Shown piece after piece: positions 30,724 to 40,329 of a stretch of DNA of 64,000 nt. The notes under the pieces were generated by a model, which saw nothing but the letters and a program-made list of their open reading frames with translations, did not search any database and was not told where the DNA came from. How positions within the stretch are numbered: position 1 is the stretch's first letter; every line of letters starts with the position of its first letter. The stretch comes from Erysipelotrichaceae bacterium (GTDB lineage: Bacteria > Bacillota_I > Bacilli_A > Erysipelotrichales > Erysipelotrichaceae), in NCBI GenBank assembly GCA_017539105.1, contig JAFYHQ010000009.1:1-64000 (forward strand). The letters run 5' to 3'. A program made the translations under genes and the position numbers.

Positions 30724-33378
30724 GTGATAAAGAAGCAGAAAAACCTGAACTATTATCTGATATACAGCCTGCTGTTTGTGGTAACGAGTCTGGCTGTTTT
30801 CAGTTATTTTTATCTGAATGGAAAGACGCTGATTTCCCATGGGGATGGCATCCGTCAGCACTATAAGGTATTTGTCTATTTTGCGGACTATCTGAAGCAG
30901 ATCATCAGGAATCTGTTTACGGAACATAGGCTGATCCTGCCGCAATGGGATTTCAATATCGGAGAAGGATCGGATATCCTGGCTTCGATGCATTACTATG
31001 CGATCAACGACCCATTCACTTTCCCGGTCCTTCTGGTTCCGGAAAGATATGTCTATCTGTATTTTCAGTTCGTATCTGTCCTGAAGATCTATCTGGCGGG
31101 ACTGGTTTTCGTTCATCTGTGTCTGTATACGAAGAAAGAAAACATCTATGCGGTCCTTTCCGGAAGCATGATTTATGTGTTCTGTTACTGGGTATTGCTG
31201 AATATAACCAAGCATACGTTCTTCCTGACGCCGATGCTGTGTCTGCCACTGATCATTTTAGGCGTTGAGAAAGTCATAAGAGAAGACAAGACGAAACTGT
31301 TCCTGTGGTCGGTATTCCTGTGTGCGATCAGCCAGATCTATTTCTTCTACATGATCGTGATCATGACGGTATTGTATGTGGCGATCCGTGCCTTGACGCT
31401 GTATCAGAAGGATGTGAAACGGATGTTTCTTCTTGTCTGGAAACTGTTGGTTCCGGCAGTACTGGCAGTGGGTATGGCGGCGGTGGTCGTCGCTCCGATG
31501 GTGTATGTCCTGCTCAGCAATGGCAGGATCGGTGTCGACTATGCGTTGCATCTGTTCTATGAACGTTTCTATTATGAAAGGCTGTTTACCGTCCTGCTGG
31601 CAGATGATTATCCCGACTGGCTGTGCATGGGTTTTGCCGCACCGGTGATCCTTTCGTTCCTGCTTTGTTTCAAAAACATCCGGAAGGACCCGTTCCTTGC
31701 ATCGATCAATATTGCTGTCATCCTGTTCATGCTGTTTCCGGTTTTCGGGAAGATCTTCAATGGCATGGGCTATGTCGTCAACCGCTGGAGTTTTGCGATC
31801 GCTCTGGTTGCCGCATATACGTTTGTCTGTGAATATGAAGAGTTCGTTCCGCAGAAGAAACTGCTGCTGATCGCGGTACCTGTATTCATTCTGGCGGGCA
31901 TGGTTTCCGCCTGGTCAAGGACTCTGCGTGTCATCGTGCCATGCGTCTTCGCTCTGGCATATACCTGCTGCCTGTTCCTGAAGTCGAAATACCGGGAAGC
32001 GTTGCTGCTTGCTTTGGTCGTGCTGAATATCTGCTTCAATGCGGATCATGTCTATTCGATACGAGGCAGCGACAAGCGTTCCATTTCCAGCATCAGCGTA
32101 TCGCAGGCGCAGAATGTGGTACAGGAAAACGAAGCATATGAACTGAAGCAGTATCTGAAGGAAAACGGGATCGATGGACAAATCAAGTATTCCGGCAGCG
32201 ATCTGAATGACAACGTCTCGATGCTGAATGATCTTTCAAGCACCAACTATTATTTCTCGCTGGCCAATCCGTTCATCGCGTCGATGCGCAGCAAGCTTGG
32301 CTTGTGCGAATATTCCATGTATCGTTTCTATAGCCTGGATCAGAGAGGAACTTTGCTGAGCCTGGGGAATGTCCGTTATTATCTGACGCCGGAAGGCTAT
32401 GATGATCTTTTGCCTTACGGCTATGTGTATGTCAAGACCTTGAATGGCTATGATCTCTATGAAGATACGAATGCGTTGCCTCTGGCTTATACCTATGCGA
32501 ATGCGATATCTTATGAGAAATGGGATGCCATGGATCCGGTCATGAAAGAAGAAGCCATGATGCAGGCGATCGTCATCGATGAGGGAAATGACGATGTGGA
32601 TCTTCCTTGCGAGGAACTGCCTTATACGGTCACATATGATGAAGGCATAGAAACTGCGGAATACGGTTTCAATGCGACAGAAGATAAAGCGACCGTTCAT
32701 CTTCAGTTTGCAGCCAAGGCGAACTGCGATTATTATCTTTCCATTCATGGCTTGGATTATTGGGATGGCAGGGACTATTACGATGAAACGCTGGCGGATG
32801 TGGAGATCACAGTGAAAGCAAACGACCGTTCCAGGATCATCGAGTATCATACCAATGAATATGAGTTCTATAACGGGCGCCATGATTATGTCGCTTATCT
32901 GGGCTATTATGAAGACGGCCTGAAGGAATTGGCCATGGAACTGTCCAATGCCGGGATGTACAGCTATGCGAAACTGTCCGTGATCTGTGTGGATCGGACG
33001 GGATATGCCGACAGGATGAAGGAACTTGGAAAAGTCCATCCGGAAGAGATCGTTTTCGGTACCGACGAGATCAGCTGCAGGATAACAGCCGATGAAGAAA
33101 GATACATGCTGCTGAGTGTGCCGTATGCGGAAGGATGGAAGGCTTATGTGGATGGAAAGGAAACGGAAGTCCTGCGGGCCAACGAATGCTACATGGCGAT
33201 CAGACTGGATAAGGGAACGCATGAAGTGAAACTGACCTATGAGACGCCTTATCTGAAGCTTGGGGCTTTGATCAGTGCCGTATCGCTGGTTGCGGTGATC
33301 GCTTATATGGCGATGCAACGCCGTAGAAACAGGATAGAAAAATTGAAACAGGATAATGAAGCGAGGAAGAAGCTATGA
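30724..33378 (+). CDS. YfhO-family membrane glycosyltransferase (GT-C type), second copy
   Basis: About 884 residues, same architecture as the protein at 2575: N-terminal multi-helix domain, extracellular beta-rich half, final membrane helix, basic tail. The matched early motif is SHGDGIRQHYKVFVYFADYLKQI...PQWDFNIGEGSDILASMHYYAINDP. The starting codon is uncertain: a GTG at 30724 is chosen; a TTG at 30688 in the same frame is part of the -35 element. It is coupled to the DltA-like gene by an ATGA overlap, so it likely glycosylates the same polymer or lipid-linked sugar that the Dlt-like system decorates. Confidence 0.85.
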   Translation: MIKKQKNLNYYLIYSLLFVVTSLAVFSYFYLNGKTLISHGDGIRQHYKVFVYFADYLKQIIRNLFTEHRLILPQWDFNIGEGSDILASMHYYAINDPFTFPVLLVPERYVYLYFQFVSVLKIYLAGLVFVHLCLYTKKENIYAVLSGSMIYVFCYWVLLNITKHTFFLTPMLCLPLIILGVEKVIREDKTKLFLWSVFLCAISQIYFFYMIVIMTVLYVAIRALTLYQKDVKRMFLLVWKLLVPAVLAVGMAAVVVAPMVYVLLSNGRIGVDYALHLFYERFYYERLFTVLLADDYPDWLCMGFAAPVILSFLLCFKNIRKDPFLASINIAVILFMLFPVFGKIFNGMGYVVNRWSFAIALVAAYTFVCEYEEFVPQKKLLLIAVPVFILAGMVSAWSRTLRVIVPCVFALAYTCCLFLKSKYREALLLALVVLNICFNADHVYSIRGSDKRSISSISVSQAQNVVQENEAYELKQYLKENGIDGQIKYSGSDLNDNVSMLNDLSSTNYYFSLANPFIASMRSKLGLCEYSMYRFYSLDQRGTLLSLGNVRYYLTPEGYDDLLPYGYVYVKTLNGYDLYEDTNALPLAYTYANAISYEKWDAMDPVMKEEAMMQAIVIDEGNDDVDLPCEELPYTVTYDEGIETAEYGFNATEDKATVHLQFAAKANCDYYLSIHGLDYWDGRDYYDETLADVEITVKANDRSRIIEYHTNEYEFYNGRHDYVAYLGYYEDGLKELAMELSNAGMYSYAKLSVICVDRTGYADRMKELGKVHPEEIVFGTDEISCRITADEERYMLLSVPYAEGWKAYVDGKETEVLRANECYMAIRLDKGTHEVKLTYETPYLKLGALISAVSLVAVIAYMAMQRRRNRIEKLKQDNEARKKL

Positions 33379-34883
33379 TTCATAATGTATTACAACTTTT
33401 AGAGAAAAACGCGATCAGCGATCCGGAGAAGATCGCTTTACGGGATGAAAACGATTCCGTGACCTATCGGGAATATCATGAATATACCCGCAGGATCGGT
33501 ACATATATCGCTCATCGCTGCAATTGCAGAAACAAGCCGGTTGCCGTATTTATCGATCGTACGATCCATTCCATCATGTCTTTCATGGGAATTGCCTACA
33601 GCGGGAATTTCTATGTCCCGATCGATCCGACGATGCCTAAGGACAGGATCGATCTGATTTTTGGAACCTTGAATCCAGTGATGATCATTGCCTGCGGAAC
33701 AAACGCTTTGACCGAAGAATACGATACGGTTCCATTCACAGAAGCTGCAGAAGCCAAGATCGATGAACTTCTACTGAAAACGATCCGGGAGGATTCCCTG
33801 GATGTCGATCCTTTGTATTCCATCTTCACTTCAGGATCGACCGGTGTTCCGAAAGGCGTCCTGACCAGCCACCGCTCGGTGCTTGACCTGGTAGGAGCAT
33901 TCCAGGATGCGTTTTCTTTCCCGAAAGAGAGCGTCTTTGGCAATCAGGCTCCCTTTGATTTTGATGGCAGCAACAAGGATATCTATAACGCGTTGAATTG
34001 CGGAGGAACGGTACAGATCGTTCCTAAGAAATATTTCAAGATGCCGAAGCTTCTGGTCGATTTCCTGAGAGACAGAAAGGTGACCTCGCTCATCTGGGTG
34101 GTCTCCGCGTTGAGGATCGTTGCGGACTTCCAGGCATTGGATGAGGCAGAACCTTTGAATCTGGAAAACGTCATGTTTTCGGGAGAAGTCATGCCTGTCA
34201 AATCGCTGAATTACTGGATGGAACACGTTCCAGGAGCAAGATATGTCAATCTCTACGGGCCTACGGAAATCACCTGCAACTGCAGCTACTACGTTGTCGA
34301 ACGCAGATACGCCAACGATGAAACGCTGCCGATCGGCAAGGCCTTCCGTAACAGCAGAGTGTTCCTGATGAACGAACAGGGACAGAAGATCACCGAAAAG
34401 AATCAGATGGGCGAAATCTGTGTCGCAGGAAGCTGTCTGGCATTGGGATACTGGAACGCTCCTGAAGTTACAAGCAGAGCGTTCATCAATGATCCGATGG
34501 TTCCGGAGTATTCCGCCAGGATCTACAAGACAGGCGATCTGGGCTTTTATAATGACAGGAACGAACTGATGTTCGTATCCCGAAAGGATAACCAGGTCAA
34601 GCATATGGGCCACAGGATCGAGCTGGGCGAGATCGAAGTCGCTTTGAATTCGATCGATCTGATCACGATTGCCTGCTGCGTATATGACAAGGAACATGAA
34701 AAGATCGTCTGTTTCTATCAGTCGAAGGAAGCGGACCAGGAAAGACAGATCGCTTTGGAGATGATGAAGAAACTGCCGAAATACATGTGCCCGAACGTCT
34801 ATATCCGTTACGATCGTCTGCCTATGAACAAGAATGGAAAAATCGATCGCGTCAAATTGAAAGAAAGCCTGAAGGAACAATAA
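33375..34883 (+). CDS. DltA-like aminoacyl/acyl-adenylating enzyme
   Basis: A 502-residue adenylation-domain enzyme of the D-alanine:carrier-protein ligase type: it activates an acid with ATP and loads it on a carrier protein. Core motifs are YSIFTSGSTGVPKGV (phosphate loop), FDFDGSNKDIY, NLYGPTEIT, YKTGDLG and the catalytic lysine in MNKNGKIDR. Where DltA proteins have FCGEVLP, with a Cys implicated in D-Ala selection, this one has FSGEVMP, so its substrate may not be D-alanine. A terminator follows, and the carrier protein starts from a separate promoter. Confidence 0.88.
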   Translation: MIHNVLQLLEKNAISDPEKIALRDENDSVTYREYHEYTRRIGTYIAHRCNCRNKPVAVFIDRTIHSIMSFMGIAYSGNFYVPIDPTMPKDRIDLIFGTLNPVMIIACGTNALTEEYDTVPFTEAAEAKIDELLLKTIREDSLDVDPLYSIFTSGSTGVPKGVLTSHRSVLDLVGAFQDAFSFPKESVFGNQAPFDFDGSNKDIYNALNCGGTVQIVPKKYFKMPKLLVDFLRDRKVTSLIWVVSALRIVADFQALDEAEPLNLENVMFSGEVMPVKSLNYWMEHVPGARYVNLYGPTEITCNCSYYVVERRYANDETLPIGKAFRNSRVFLMNEQGQKITEKNQMGEICVAGSCLALGYWNAPEVTSRAFINDPMVPEYSARIYKTGDLGFYNDRNELMFVSRKDNQVKHMGHRIELGEIEVALNSIDLITIACCVYDKEHEKIVCFYQSKEADQERQIALEMMKKLPKYMCPNVYIRYDRLPMNKNGKIDRVKLKESLKEQ

Positions 34884-34895
34884 TTTTCAGTCAGA

Positions 34896-34928
34896 ACCTG
34901 CCCAAGAAATTGTGACAGGTTTTTTTGT
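34896..34928 (+). terminator. Terminator after the DltA-like gene
   Basis: AACCTG/CAGGTT stem with a 15-nt loop, then TTTTTGTTT. It separates the adenylating enzyme from its presumed carrier-protein operon. Confidence 0.75.
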
Positions 34929-34967
34929 TTCCGCATGCGGGCATATATTTTATTTATTTTTTTAAAG

Positions 34968-34996
34968 TTGTTTATTTAGAAAGACAACGATATAAT
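34968..34996 (+). promoter_or_regulatory. Promoter of the carrier-protein/heptose operon
   Basis: TTGTTT, 17 bp, TATAAT; predicted start near 35003. The 79-nt leader contains two adjacent hairpins: GGATGC/GCATCC (35028-35042) and GCATC/GATGC (35044-35056). Because both use GATGC and GCATC, the strands can swap partners. AAAGGA precedes the carrier-protein ATG. Confidence 0.7.
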
Positions 34997-35081
34997 TATC
35001 GATGTAATGTTACGATGTTTTTGTGTTGGATGCGAAGCATCCGGCATCGCAGATGCATAAACTGTATGAAAGGATGAAACT

Positions 35082-35312
35082 ATGGATCAACTGATAGAAA
35101 TCATGAGCAGAATCAGACCGGATATCGACTTTATGACAGCGACTACGCTGATCGACGACGACTTGCTGGATTCGTTCGATATCATCGCTATCGTAGGCGA
35201 AGTGAATCATGAATTCGATGTGGAAATCAATGTGAATGACCTACTTCCGGAAAACTTCAATTCCGCTAGCGCTTTATATGAACTGATCAAGAAACTGCAA
35301 GAAGAAGACTGA
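35082..35312 (+). CDS. DltC-like acyl/aminoacyl carrier protein
   Basis: A 76-residue acidic four-helix carrier protein. The phosphopantetheine attachment Ser is in DDDLLDSFDIIAIVGEVNHEFDVEI, close to the DltC motif (LDSF) and not to the fatty-acid ACP motif (DSLD). It would carry the residue activated by the enzyme at 33375 to the membrane acyltransferase that follows 2 bp later. First gene of the long operon starting near 35003. Confidence 0.92.
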   Translation: MDQLIEIMSRIRPDIDFMTATTLIDDDLLDSFDIIAIVGEVNHEFDVEINVNDLLPENFNSASALYELIKKLQEED

Positions 35313-35314
35313 TA

Positions 35315-36880
35315 ATGAATGTTGCTTCTTTCTTATTTCTTTTCTTTGTTGCTGCGGTCGTTTTTGCGTACTACTGTGTTCCGCCGCGGCACCGATGGCT
35401 GGTGTTACTGGCTGCCAGTATCTTTTTTTATTGCACCTATGGCATCCCGCATGTCGCCTATCTGATCATCAGCAGCCTGATCATTTTTTTTGGCGCTCTT
35501 GCGATGCAGAAAGCATCATCGCAATACGCAAACGAAAGCGCATCGCTGGATAAACAAGAGAAGAAACAACGGAAAGAAGCGTTAAAGAAGAAGAAAAAGA
35601 AGATCTCAAGGATCGCGATCGCGATCGTCCTGGGCGTATGGATCGTATTGAAATATACGAATTTCATGATTTCCAACATCAATGCCTTCCTGCCCGGGGA
35701 CGGCATATCTTACGTCTCGTGGATCATGCCGCTTGGCATTTCTTTCTATACGTTCGATCTTTTGGGATATCTGATCGATGTCTATCGGGACAAATATGAA
35801 GCAGAAACCGATTATCTGCGTTTCCTGACTTATGTTTCCTTTTTCCCGCACATCATCCAGGGGCCATTCAGCCGTTACGATGACCTTGGCAGGCAGCTGA
35901 AGCAGGAACATCGTTTTTCTTACGATCAGCTGATGGAAGGAGCGACCCGTATCCTGTGGGGTTTTTTCAAGAAGCTGGTCGTTGCGGATAAGCTGGCAGT
36001 CATGATCGCTGCGATCAAATCGTCCTACACGGAGCGTCCCGCAGTCTTTCTGGTGTTTGCTTTCCTGATGTATTCTTTTCAGCTGTATGCCGATTTTACG
36101 GGATATATGGATATCATGAGCGGCATCAGCCATATCCTGGGGATCAAACTGGCGGAGAATTTCAGACAGCCTTATCTGTCTAAAACGGTCGATGAATTCT
36201 GGCGCCGCTGGCATATCACTTTGGGAGAGTGGTTCCGGGATTACGTATTCTATCCGCTTTCCATGAACAGCATGGCATACAAGGTTGCGAATTACGCCAG
36301 AAGCCATTGGGGAAACAAAGCGGCAAAACTGCTGCCTAGCTATATTGCGCTGTTCTTTGTATGGGGAGCGACCGGACTGTGGCATGAGGCGGACTGGAAG
36401 TATGTGCTCTGGGGATATGTGAATATGCTGATAATCATGTATTCCATGCAGTTTGCGGATACCCATCTGAAAATCAGGCAGCGTCTGCATATCAAGGAAG
36501 ACAGCCTGTTCTGGAATCTGTTCTGTATCGTCCGGACTTTTGTTCTGATTTCTTTTGTCCGTATCTTTTCCGGTTCGGAAAGCATCACGGCTGCCATTTC
36601 TTATCTCAGATATCTTTTCTCAGGCAGTCTTTTCGTTGCTGTTCCTCTGTCAGAACTGTTTGTGGAACTGAAAACAAGCGAAATGATCGTGATCATCGTC
36701 GGCATCATCATGATGATCGCTGCCGATATATGGAATGAAAAGGGGCAGTGGAACGACATCAGGCAGAAATGTCCGATGCTGCTGCGTAACGGCATACTGG
36801 CTATGCTGATCATTTCGATCATCCTGTTCGCGGGAGGAGAGAATGATCTGCTGGGAGGTTTCATGTATGCGCGATTCTAG
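35315..36880 (+). CDS. MBOAT membrane acyltransferase (DltB/AlgI-like)
   Basis: A 521-residue membrane-bound O-acyltransferase. Conserved blocks are MPLGISFYTFDLLGYLIDVYR, QGPFSRYDDL, the FRQPYLSKTVDEFWRRWHITLGEWFRDYVFYPL segment and ATGLWHEADWKYVLWG, whose His is the catalytic residue. A Lys-rich cytoplasmic stretch is near residues 80-100. It should take the thioester from the adjacent carrier protein and pass the group across the membrane to an extracellular hydroxyl, as DltB does for teichoic acids. The 3' end overlaps the next gene. Confidence 0.92.
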   Translation: MNVASFLFLFFVAAVVFAYYCVPPRHRWLVLLAASIFFYCTYGIPHVAYLIISSLIIFFGALAMQKASSQYANESASLDKQEKKQRKEALKKKKKKISRIAIAIVLGVWIVLKYTNFMISNINAFLPGDGISYVSWIMPLGISFYTFDLLGYLIDVYRDKYEAETDYLRFLTYVSFFPHIIQGPFSRYDDLGRQLKQEHRFSYDQLMEGATRILWGFFKKLVVADKLAVMIAAIKSSYTERPAVFLVFAFLMYSFQLYADFTGYMDIMSGISHILGIKLAENFRQPYLSKTVDEFWRRWHITLGEWFRDYVFYPLSMNSMAYKVANYARSHWGNKAAKLLPSYIALFFVWGATGLWHEADWKYVLWGYVNMLIIMYSMQFADTHLKIRQRLHIKEDSLFWNLFCIVRTFVLISFVRIFSGSESITAAISYLRYLFSGSLFVAVPLSELFVELKTSEMIVIIVGIIMMIAADIWNEKGQWNDIRQKCPMLLRNGILAMLIISIILFAGGENDLLGGFMYARF

Positions 36881-38168
36881 AGTGTTGCTCAAGAGAGTCT
36901 TATCGATCCTGGAGATCGTTTTGATCACGGCTGTGACAGCTTTCCTATTGGGCAGAGCCCTGACTCCGGTCACTTATGCCGACTATTTCAACCATGAGAT
37001 GGATCTCCTGGAAGAATCCGGGGAAGAGATCGATCTGCTGTTTGTCGGATCTTCCAGAATCTATAACAGTATCGATACGCGGATCATGGAAGAAGAACTG
37101 GGCTTGGATAATGTCGTCGATGCGTCGACGGCTTCCCAAACGATCTCCGGCTCCTACTACATGATCAAGGACATGATCGAGCGTCTGAAACCGAAAAAGA
37201 TCATCCTCGGTCTGACTTGCGATGAAATGGTGGATGAAGAAAAGGCGCAGGCAATGCTGCTGGTGATCGACCGGCTGTCCTTAAGAAACAAGTTGGAGAT
37301 GTTCCGTCACTGCTTCTATGGAAGCGATCTTCTCTATATGCTGGATCTCTACCGCTATCGCGATAATCTTGATGATATCTTTGCCAATATCCAGGCAAGA
37401 AAAGAACTGGTCGAAAACGATTATGTCCAGGAAGACGATGGCGTTGCGTATTACTGCTACAAGGGTTTCGTCTATGCGCATGGATCGATAAAGACCGGCA
37501 ATGTGCCGATGTATACGAAACTGGTTTTTTCCGAAGATGCGATTCTGGATAGAAATGTCGAATATCTGAACAAGTGCATCGAGTTATGCAAGGAAAACGG
37601 GGTCGAACTGGAACTGTTTTCCGCACCTACGACGGTCATGCGCATGTATTATACGGATCATTATGATGAAGCAGTTGAATATTATCAGAAGGTAGCGGAT
37701 GAGAATGGTCTGGTTTATCACAATCTGAATTATCTGGTGGATCGGGAGACGTTCCTGCCGGATGAGATGATGTGCGATTACAGCCATACCAATGGCGAAG
37801 GCGCGAAACTTGTCAGCAAGCTGTTTGCTGAAATTCTGAAAAAGGAAGAAGCCGGAGAGGATGTATCAGAATACTTCTATCCGACGTTTGAAGCGTTCTG
37901 CGAAAGCGTACATCGTATCGTTGCGGTCGACGCCAAGATCAGGAAAGAAGGGGATGCGTATGATCTTGAACTGCGCAGTCTGCAGAACCCCGGCGTCAAA
38001 GTACTGTATCAGGTGGAAACGGAAAACGGCGAGGTCCTGATTCCTTGGACGGAAGAAACCCATCACACCATCAGCAAGCTTACCGGCCAGATCAAGGTCG
38101 TTGCCCGCAGCGGGGATGATGATCTTGGCAGGGCTTATCAGGTTTATGATCTGAGCAATTATGAATAG
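36867..38168 (+). CDS. DltD-like SGNH-fold membrane-anchored protein
   Basis: A 433-residue protein with one N-terminal membrane helix and an extracellular SGNH/GDSL-type domain. The Ser block is DLLFVGSSRIYNSI and the Asp-His block CDYSHTNGEGAKLVS. This arrangement is that of DltD and of AlgJ/AlgX-type partners of MBOAT proteins, which complete transfer of the acyl group outside the cell. The C-terminal ~90 residues form an extra beta domain. The ATG at 36867 has GGGAGG eight bases upstream and overlaps the MBOAT gene by 14 bp. Confidence 0.85.
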   Translation: MRDSRVLLKRVLSILEIVLITAVTAFLLGRALTPVTYADYFNHEMDLLEESGEEIDLLFVGSSRIYNSIDTRIMEEELGLDNVVDASTASQTISGSYYMIKDMIERLKPKKIILGLTCDEMVDEEKAQAMLLVIDRLSLRNKLEMFRHCFYGSDLLYMLDLYRYRDNLDDIFANIQARKELVENDYVQEDDGVAYYCYKGFVYAHGSIKTGNVPMYTKLVFSEDAILDRNVEYLNKCIELCKENGVELELFSAPTTVMRMYYTDHYDEAVEYYQKVADENGLVYHNLNYLVDRETFLPDEMMCDYSHTNGEGAKLVSKLFAEILKKEEAGEDVSEYFYPTFEAFCESVHRIVAVDAKIRKEGDAYDLELRSLQNPGVKVLYQVETENGEVLIPWTEETHHTISKLTGQIKVVARSGDDDLGRAYQVYDLSNYE

Positions 38169-38202
38169 AAATCGCAGGAAATGGCGTAAATAGGAGAAGG
38201 AT

Positions 38203-39090
38203 ATGTATTCGATCATTGGCGCAAATGGTTATTTAGGAAGCTATGTACAGAAGATCATCCTCGAGGAAACAGACGAGGATCTTCTTTGTGTGGATCTGAA
38301 TATCGAAGAAGATACGGAACGCGTGAAGTGGTACCGATGCGATATCACCGATCCGGATGCGGTCGATGAACTGCTGCATGTTCTGGAAGGCTATGAGGAT
38401 CTTAAGATCGTCTATCTGGCTGCCTATCACAATCCGGATCTGGTGGAAAAGAATCGGGAATTTGCCTGGAAGGTCAATGTGATCTCGTTGCGTTATTTCA
38501 TCGAACACTGTCCGTTCGCAAAAGATATCTACTATGTCTCTACGGATAGCGTCTATGGAGAGAGCGTAGACAGATATCATTTCAAGGAAGGGGATCCTTT
38601 GCATCCGGTCAACTTCTATGGAGAGAATAAAGTGGCTGCTGAGGGGATCATGCTGGAGAACGGAAGACATGTCGTGCGTTTTCCATTCCTGATCTCGCCA
38701 AGTCTGGCGAAGAAGCCGCATTTCTACGATCAGATCGTTCAATCGTTAAGAGAAGGAAAACCGTTCGAGATGTATGCGGATTCCTACCGTTCTTCCTTGT
38801 CGTTTGAGAATGTCGCAAGACTGCTGATCGCTTTGATCGAACACGGCAATACCGAACCGATCGTCAATGTATGCGGAGATCAGGATCTTTCCAAATACGA
38901 TGTAGGGAAACTCATCGCATCAAGAGAAGGACTGGATCCCGAACTGATCGTTCCGATCACGATGGATAAGAAAATGGCAGGCTTTGAGACGAAGCGGGCG
39001 ACGAGTACGCTGATGGACAATGCACTGCTGAAAAAAATCCTGGATCTAGATTTTGTGGATATATTCGAGAAACCAAGGTACAAAGAATGA
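38203..39090 (+). CDS. NAD(P)-dependent sugar reductase/epimerase (extended SDR)
   Basis: A 295-residue extended SDR with the nucleotide loop IIGANGYLGS near residue 4, LAAYHNPD, the STDSVYGE segment and the catalytic YGENK. It is close in style to dTDP-4-dehydrorhamnose reductases and to the 4-keto-heptose reductases of 6-deoxyheptose pathways. Together with the GDP-sugar dehydratase at 41983 and the cupin at 43011, it could finish a GDP-6-deoxy-heptose. That role is inferred from neighbours. It overlaps the next gene by 4 bp. Confidence 0.85.
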   Translation: MYSIIGANGYLGSYVQKIILEETDEDLLCVDLNIEEDTERVKWYRCDITDPDAVDELLHVLEGYEDLKIVYLAAYHNPDLVEKNREFAWKVNVISLRYFIEHCPFAKDIYYVSTDSVYGESVDRYHFKEGDPLHPVNFYGENKVAAEGIMLENGRHVVRFPFLISPSLAKKPHFYDQIVQSLREGKPFEMYADSYRSSLSFENVARLLIALIEHGNTEPIVNVCGDQDLSKYDVGKLIASREGLDPELIVPITMDKKMAGFETKRATSTLMDNALLKKILDLDFVDIFEKPRYKE

Positions 39091-40328
39091 AATGCGTAAT
39101 AATGGCCGGAGGCAAGGGGACCAGGATCAGTTCTCTGGTTTCCGACATTCCCAAGCCGATGATACCGATCGATGGAACGCCTCTTCTGGAAAGGGAGATA
39201 CTTTCGCTTCGCGATCAGGGGATCACGGATTTTATCATTACCGTTTCTCATCTTTCTGAAACGATCATGGATCATTTCGGCAATGGCCATGATCTGGGTG
39301 TAAAGATCTCTTATTTCGAAGAGAAAACGCCTTTAGGCAATGCCGGAGCTTTGTTTCAGATGAAAGATCAGCTGACGGAAGATTTTCTTCTGATCAACGG
39401 AGATGTGCTGTTTGATATCGATGTGAATCGTTTCATCCGCTTCCATCAGGAAAAGAACGCTCTGGTCAGTTTGTTTACGCATCCGAATGATCATCCTTAT
39501 GACAGCGGACTGATCATTACCGATGAAGATGACAGGGTCATCGCCTGGCTGGCGAAAGAAGATGAACGTCCCCTGTACTATCAGAACAAGGTCAATGCCG
39601 GTCTGCATATCCTTTCTCCGGAAGTCTTGAAGAAGGAAATCCGGAAAGAGAAAATCGACCTGGATCGGGATGTCTTGAAACCGTTATGCGGGGACAGGAT
39701 GTATGCCTACAGTTCCAGCGAGTATGTCAAAGACATGGGCACGCCGGAACGCTATGAGATGGTCTGCAGAGATTATTTGAACGGAAAGGTCAGTGCGAGA
39801 TCTTTGCGCAACAAGCAGAAGGCCATCTTCCTGGATCGCGATGGGACCATCAATCATTTCGTGGGATTCTTAAGGAATATCGATGAGATGGAACTGAACC
39901 CTCATTCCGCGGAAGCGATACGGAAAATCAATGCTTCCGGATATCTCTGTATCGTCATCACCAATCAGCCGGTGATCGCAAGAGGGGAAGTCACGTTTGA
40001 AGAACTGAGAAACATTCACAACAAGCTGGAGACTCTCCTGGGAAACGAAGGAGCTTATCTTGATGGATTGTATTTCTGTCCGCATCATCCTGATCAGGGA
40101 TATGAAGGAGAGATCAAAGAACTGAAGATCGACTGCGACTGCCGCAAACCGAAACCGGGCATGTTTTTTAAGGCAAGAGATGCCTACAATATCGATCTGT
40201 CTGCTTCCTATATGATCGGCGACAGCGACAACGATGTCCTGGCAGGTAGTAATGCAGGCTGCAAATGTATTAAAATAGAGAGAGATGGCAATCTTTTAAG
40301 TGCCGTCAACGAAATCATAGGAGACTGA
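39087..40328 (+). CDS. HddC-GmhB fusion: heptose-1-P guanylyltransferase plus heptose bisphosphate phosphatase
   Basis: A 413-residue two-domain protein. Residues 1-~235 are a sugar nucleotidyltransferase (MAGGKGTRISSLVSDIPKPMIPI, NGDVLFDID, NAGLHIL) of the HddC type. Residues ~244-413 are a HAD phosphatase of the GmhB type: FLDRDGTINHF, ITNQPVIARG, the zinc-loop cysteines and histidines FCPHHPD...DCDCRKPKPG, and GDSDNDVLAG. These are the two non-adjacent steps, phosphatase and guanylylation, of GDP-D-glycero-alpha-D-manno-heptose synthesis. The kinase and isomerase follow directly, so all four activities are in three genes. Confidence 0.9.
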   Translation: MKCVIMAGGKGTRISSLVSDIPKPMIPIDGTPLLEREILSLRDQGITDFIITVSHLSETIMDHFGNGHDLGVKISYFEEKTPLGNAGALFQMKDQLTEDFLLINGDVLFDIDVNRFIRFHQEKNALVSLFTHPNDHPYDSGLIITDEDDRVIAWLAKEDERPLYYQNKVNAGLHILSPEVLKKEIRKEKIDLDRDVLKPLCGDRMYAYSSSEYVKDMGTPERYEMVCRDYLNGKVSARSLRNKQKAIFLDRDGTINHFVGFLRNIDEMELNPHSAEAIRKINASGYLCIVITNQPVIARGEVTFEELRNIHNKLETLLGNEGAYLDGLYFCPHHPDQGYEGEIKELKIDCDCRKPKPGMFFKARDAYNIDLSASYMIGDSDNDVLAGSNAGCKCIKIERDGNLLSAVNEIIGD

Positions 40329-40329
40329 A

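Noticed and set aside
33375-36880. A standard dltABCD operon for D-alanylation of teichoic acids
   Set aside because: Gene order is different, a terminator and new promoter split A from C, the FCGEV motif is changed, and the locus continues into heptose synthesis; kept as Dlt-like only.
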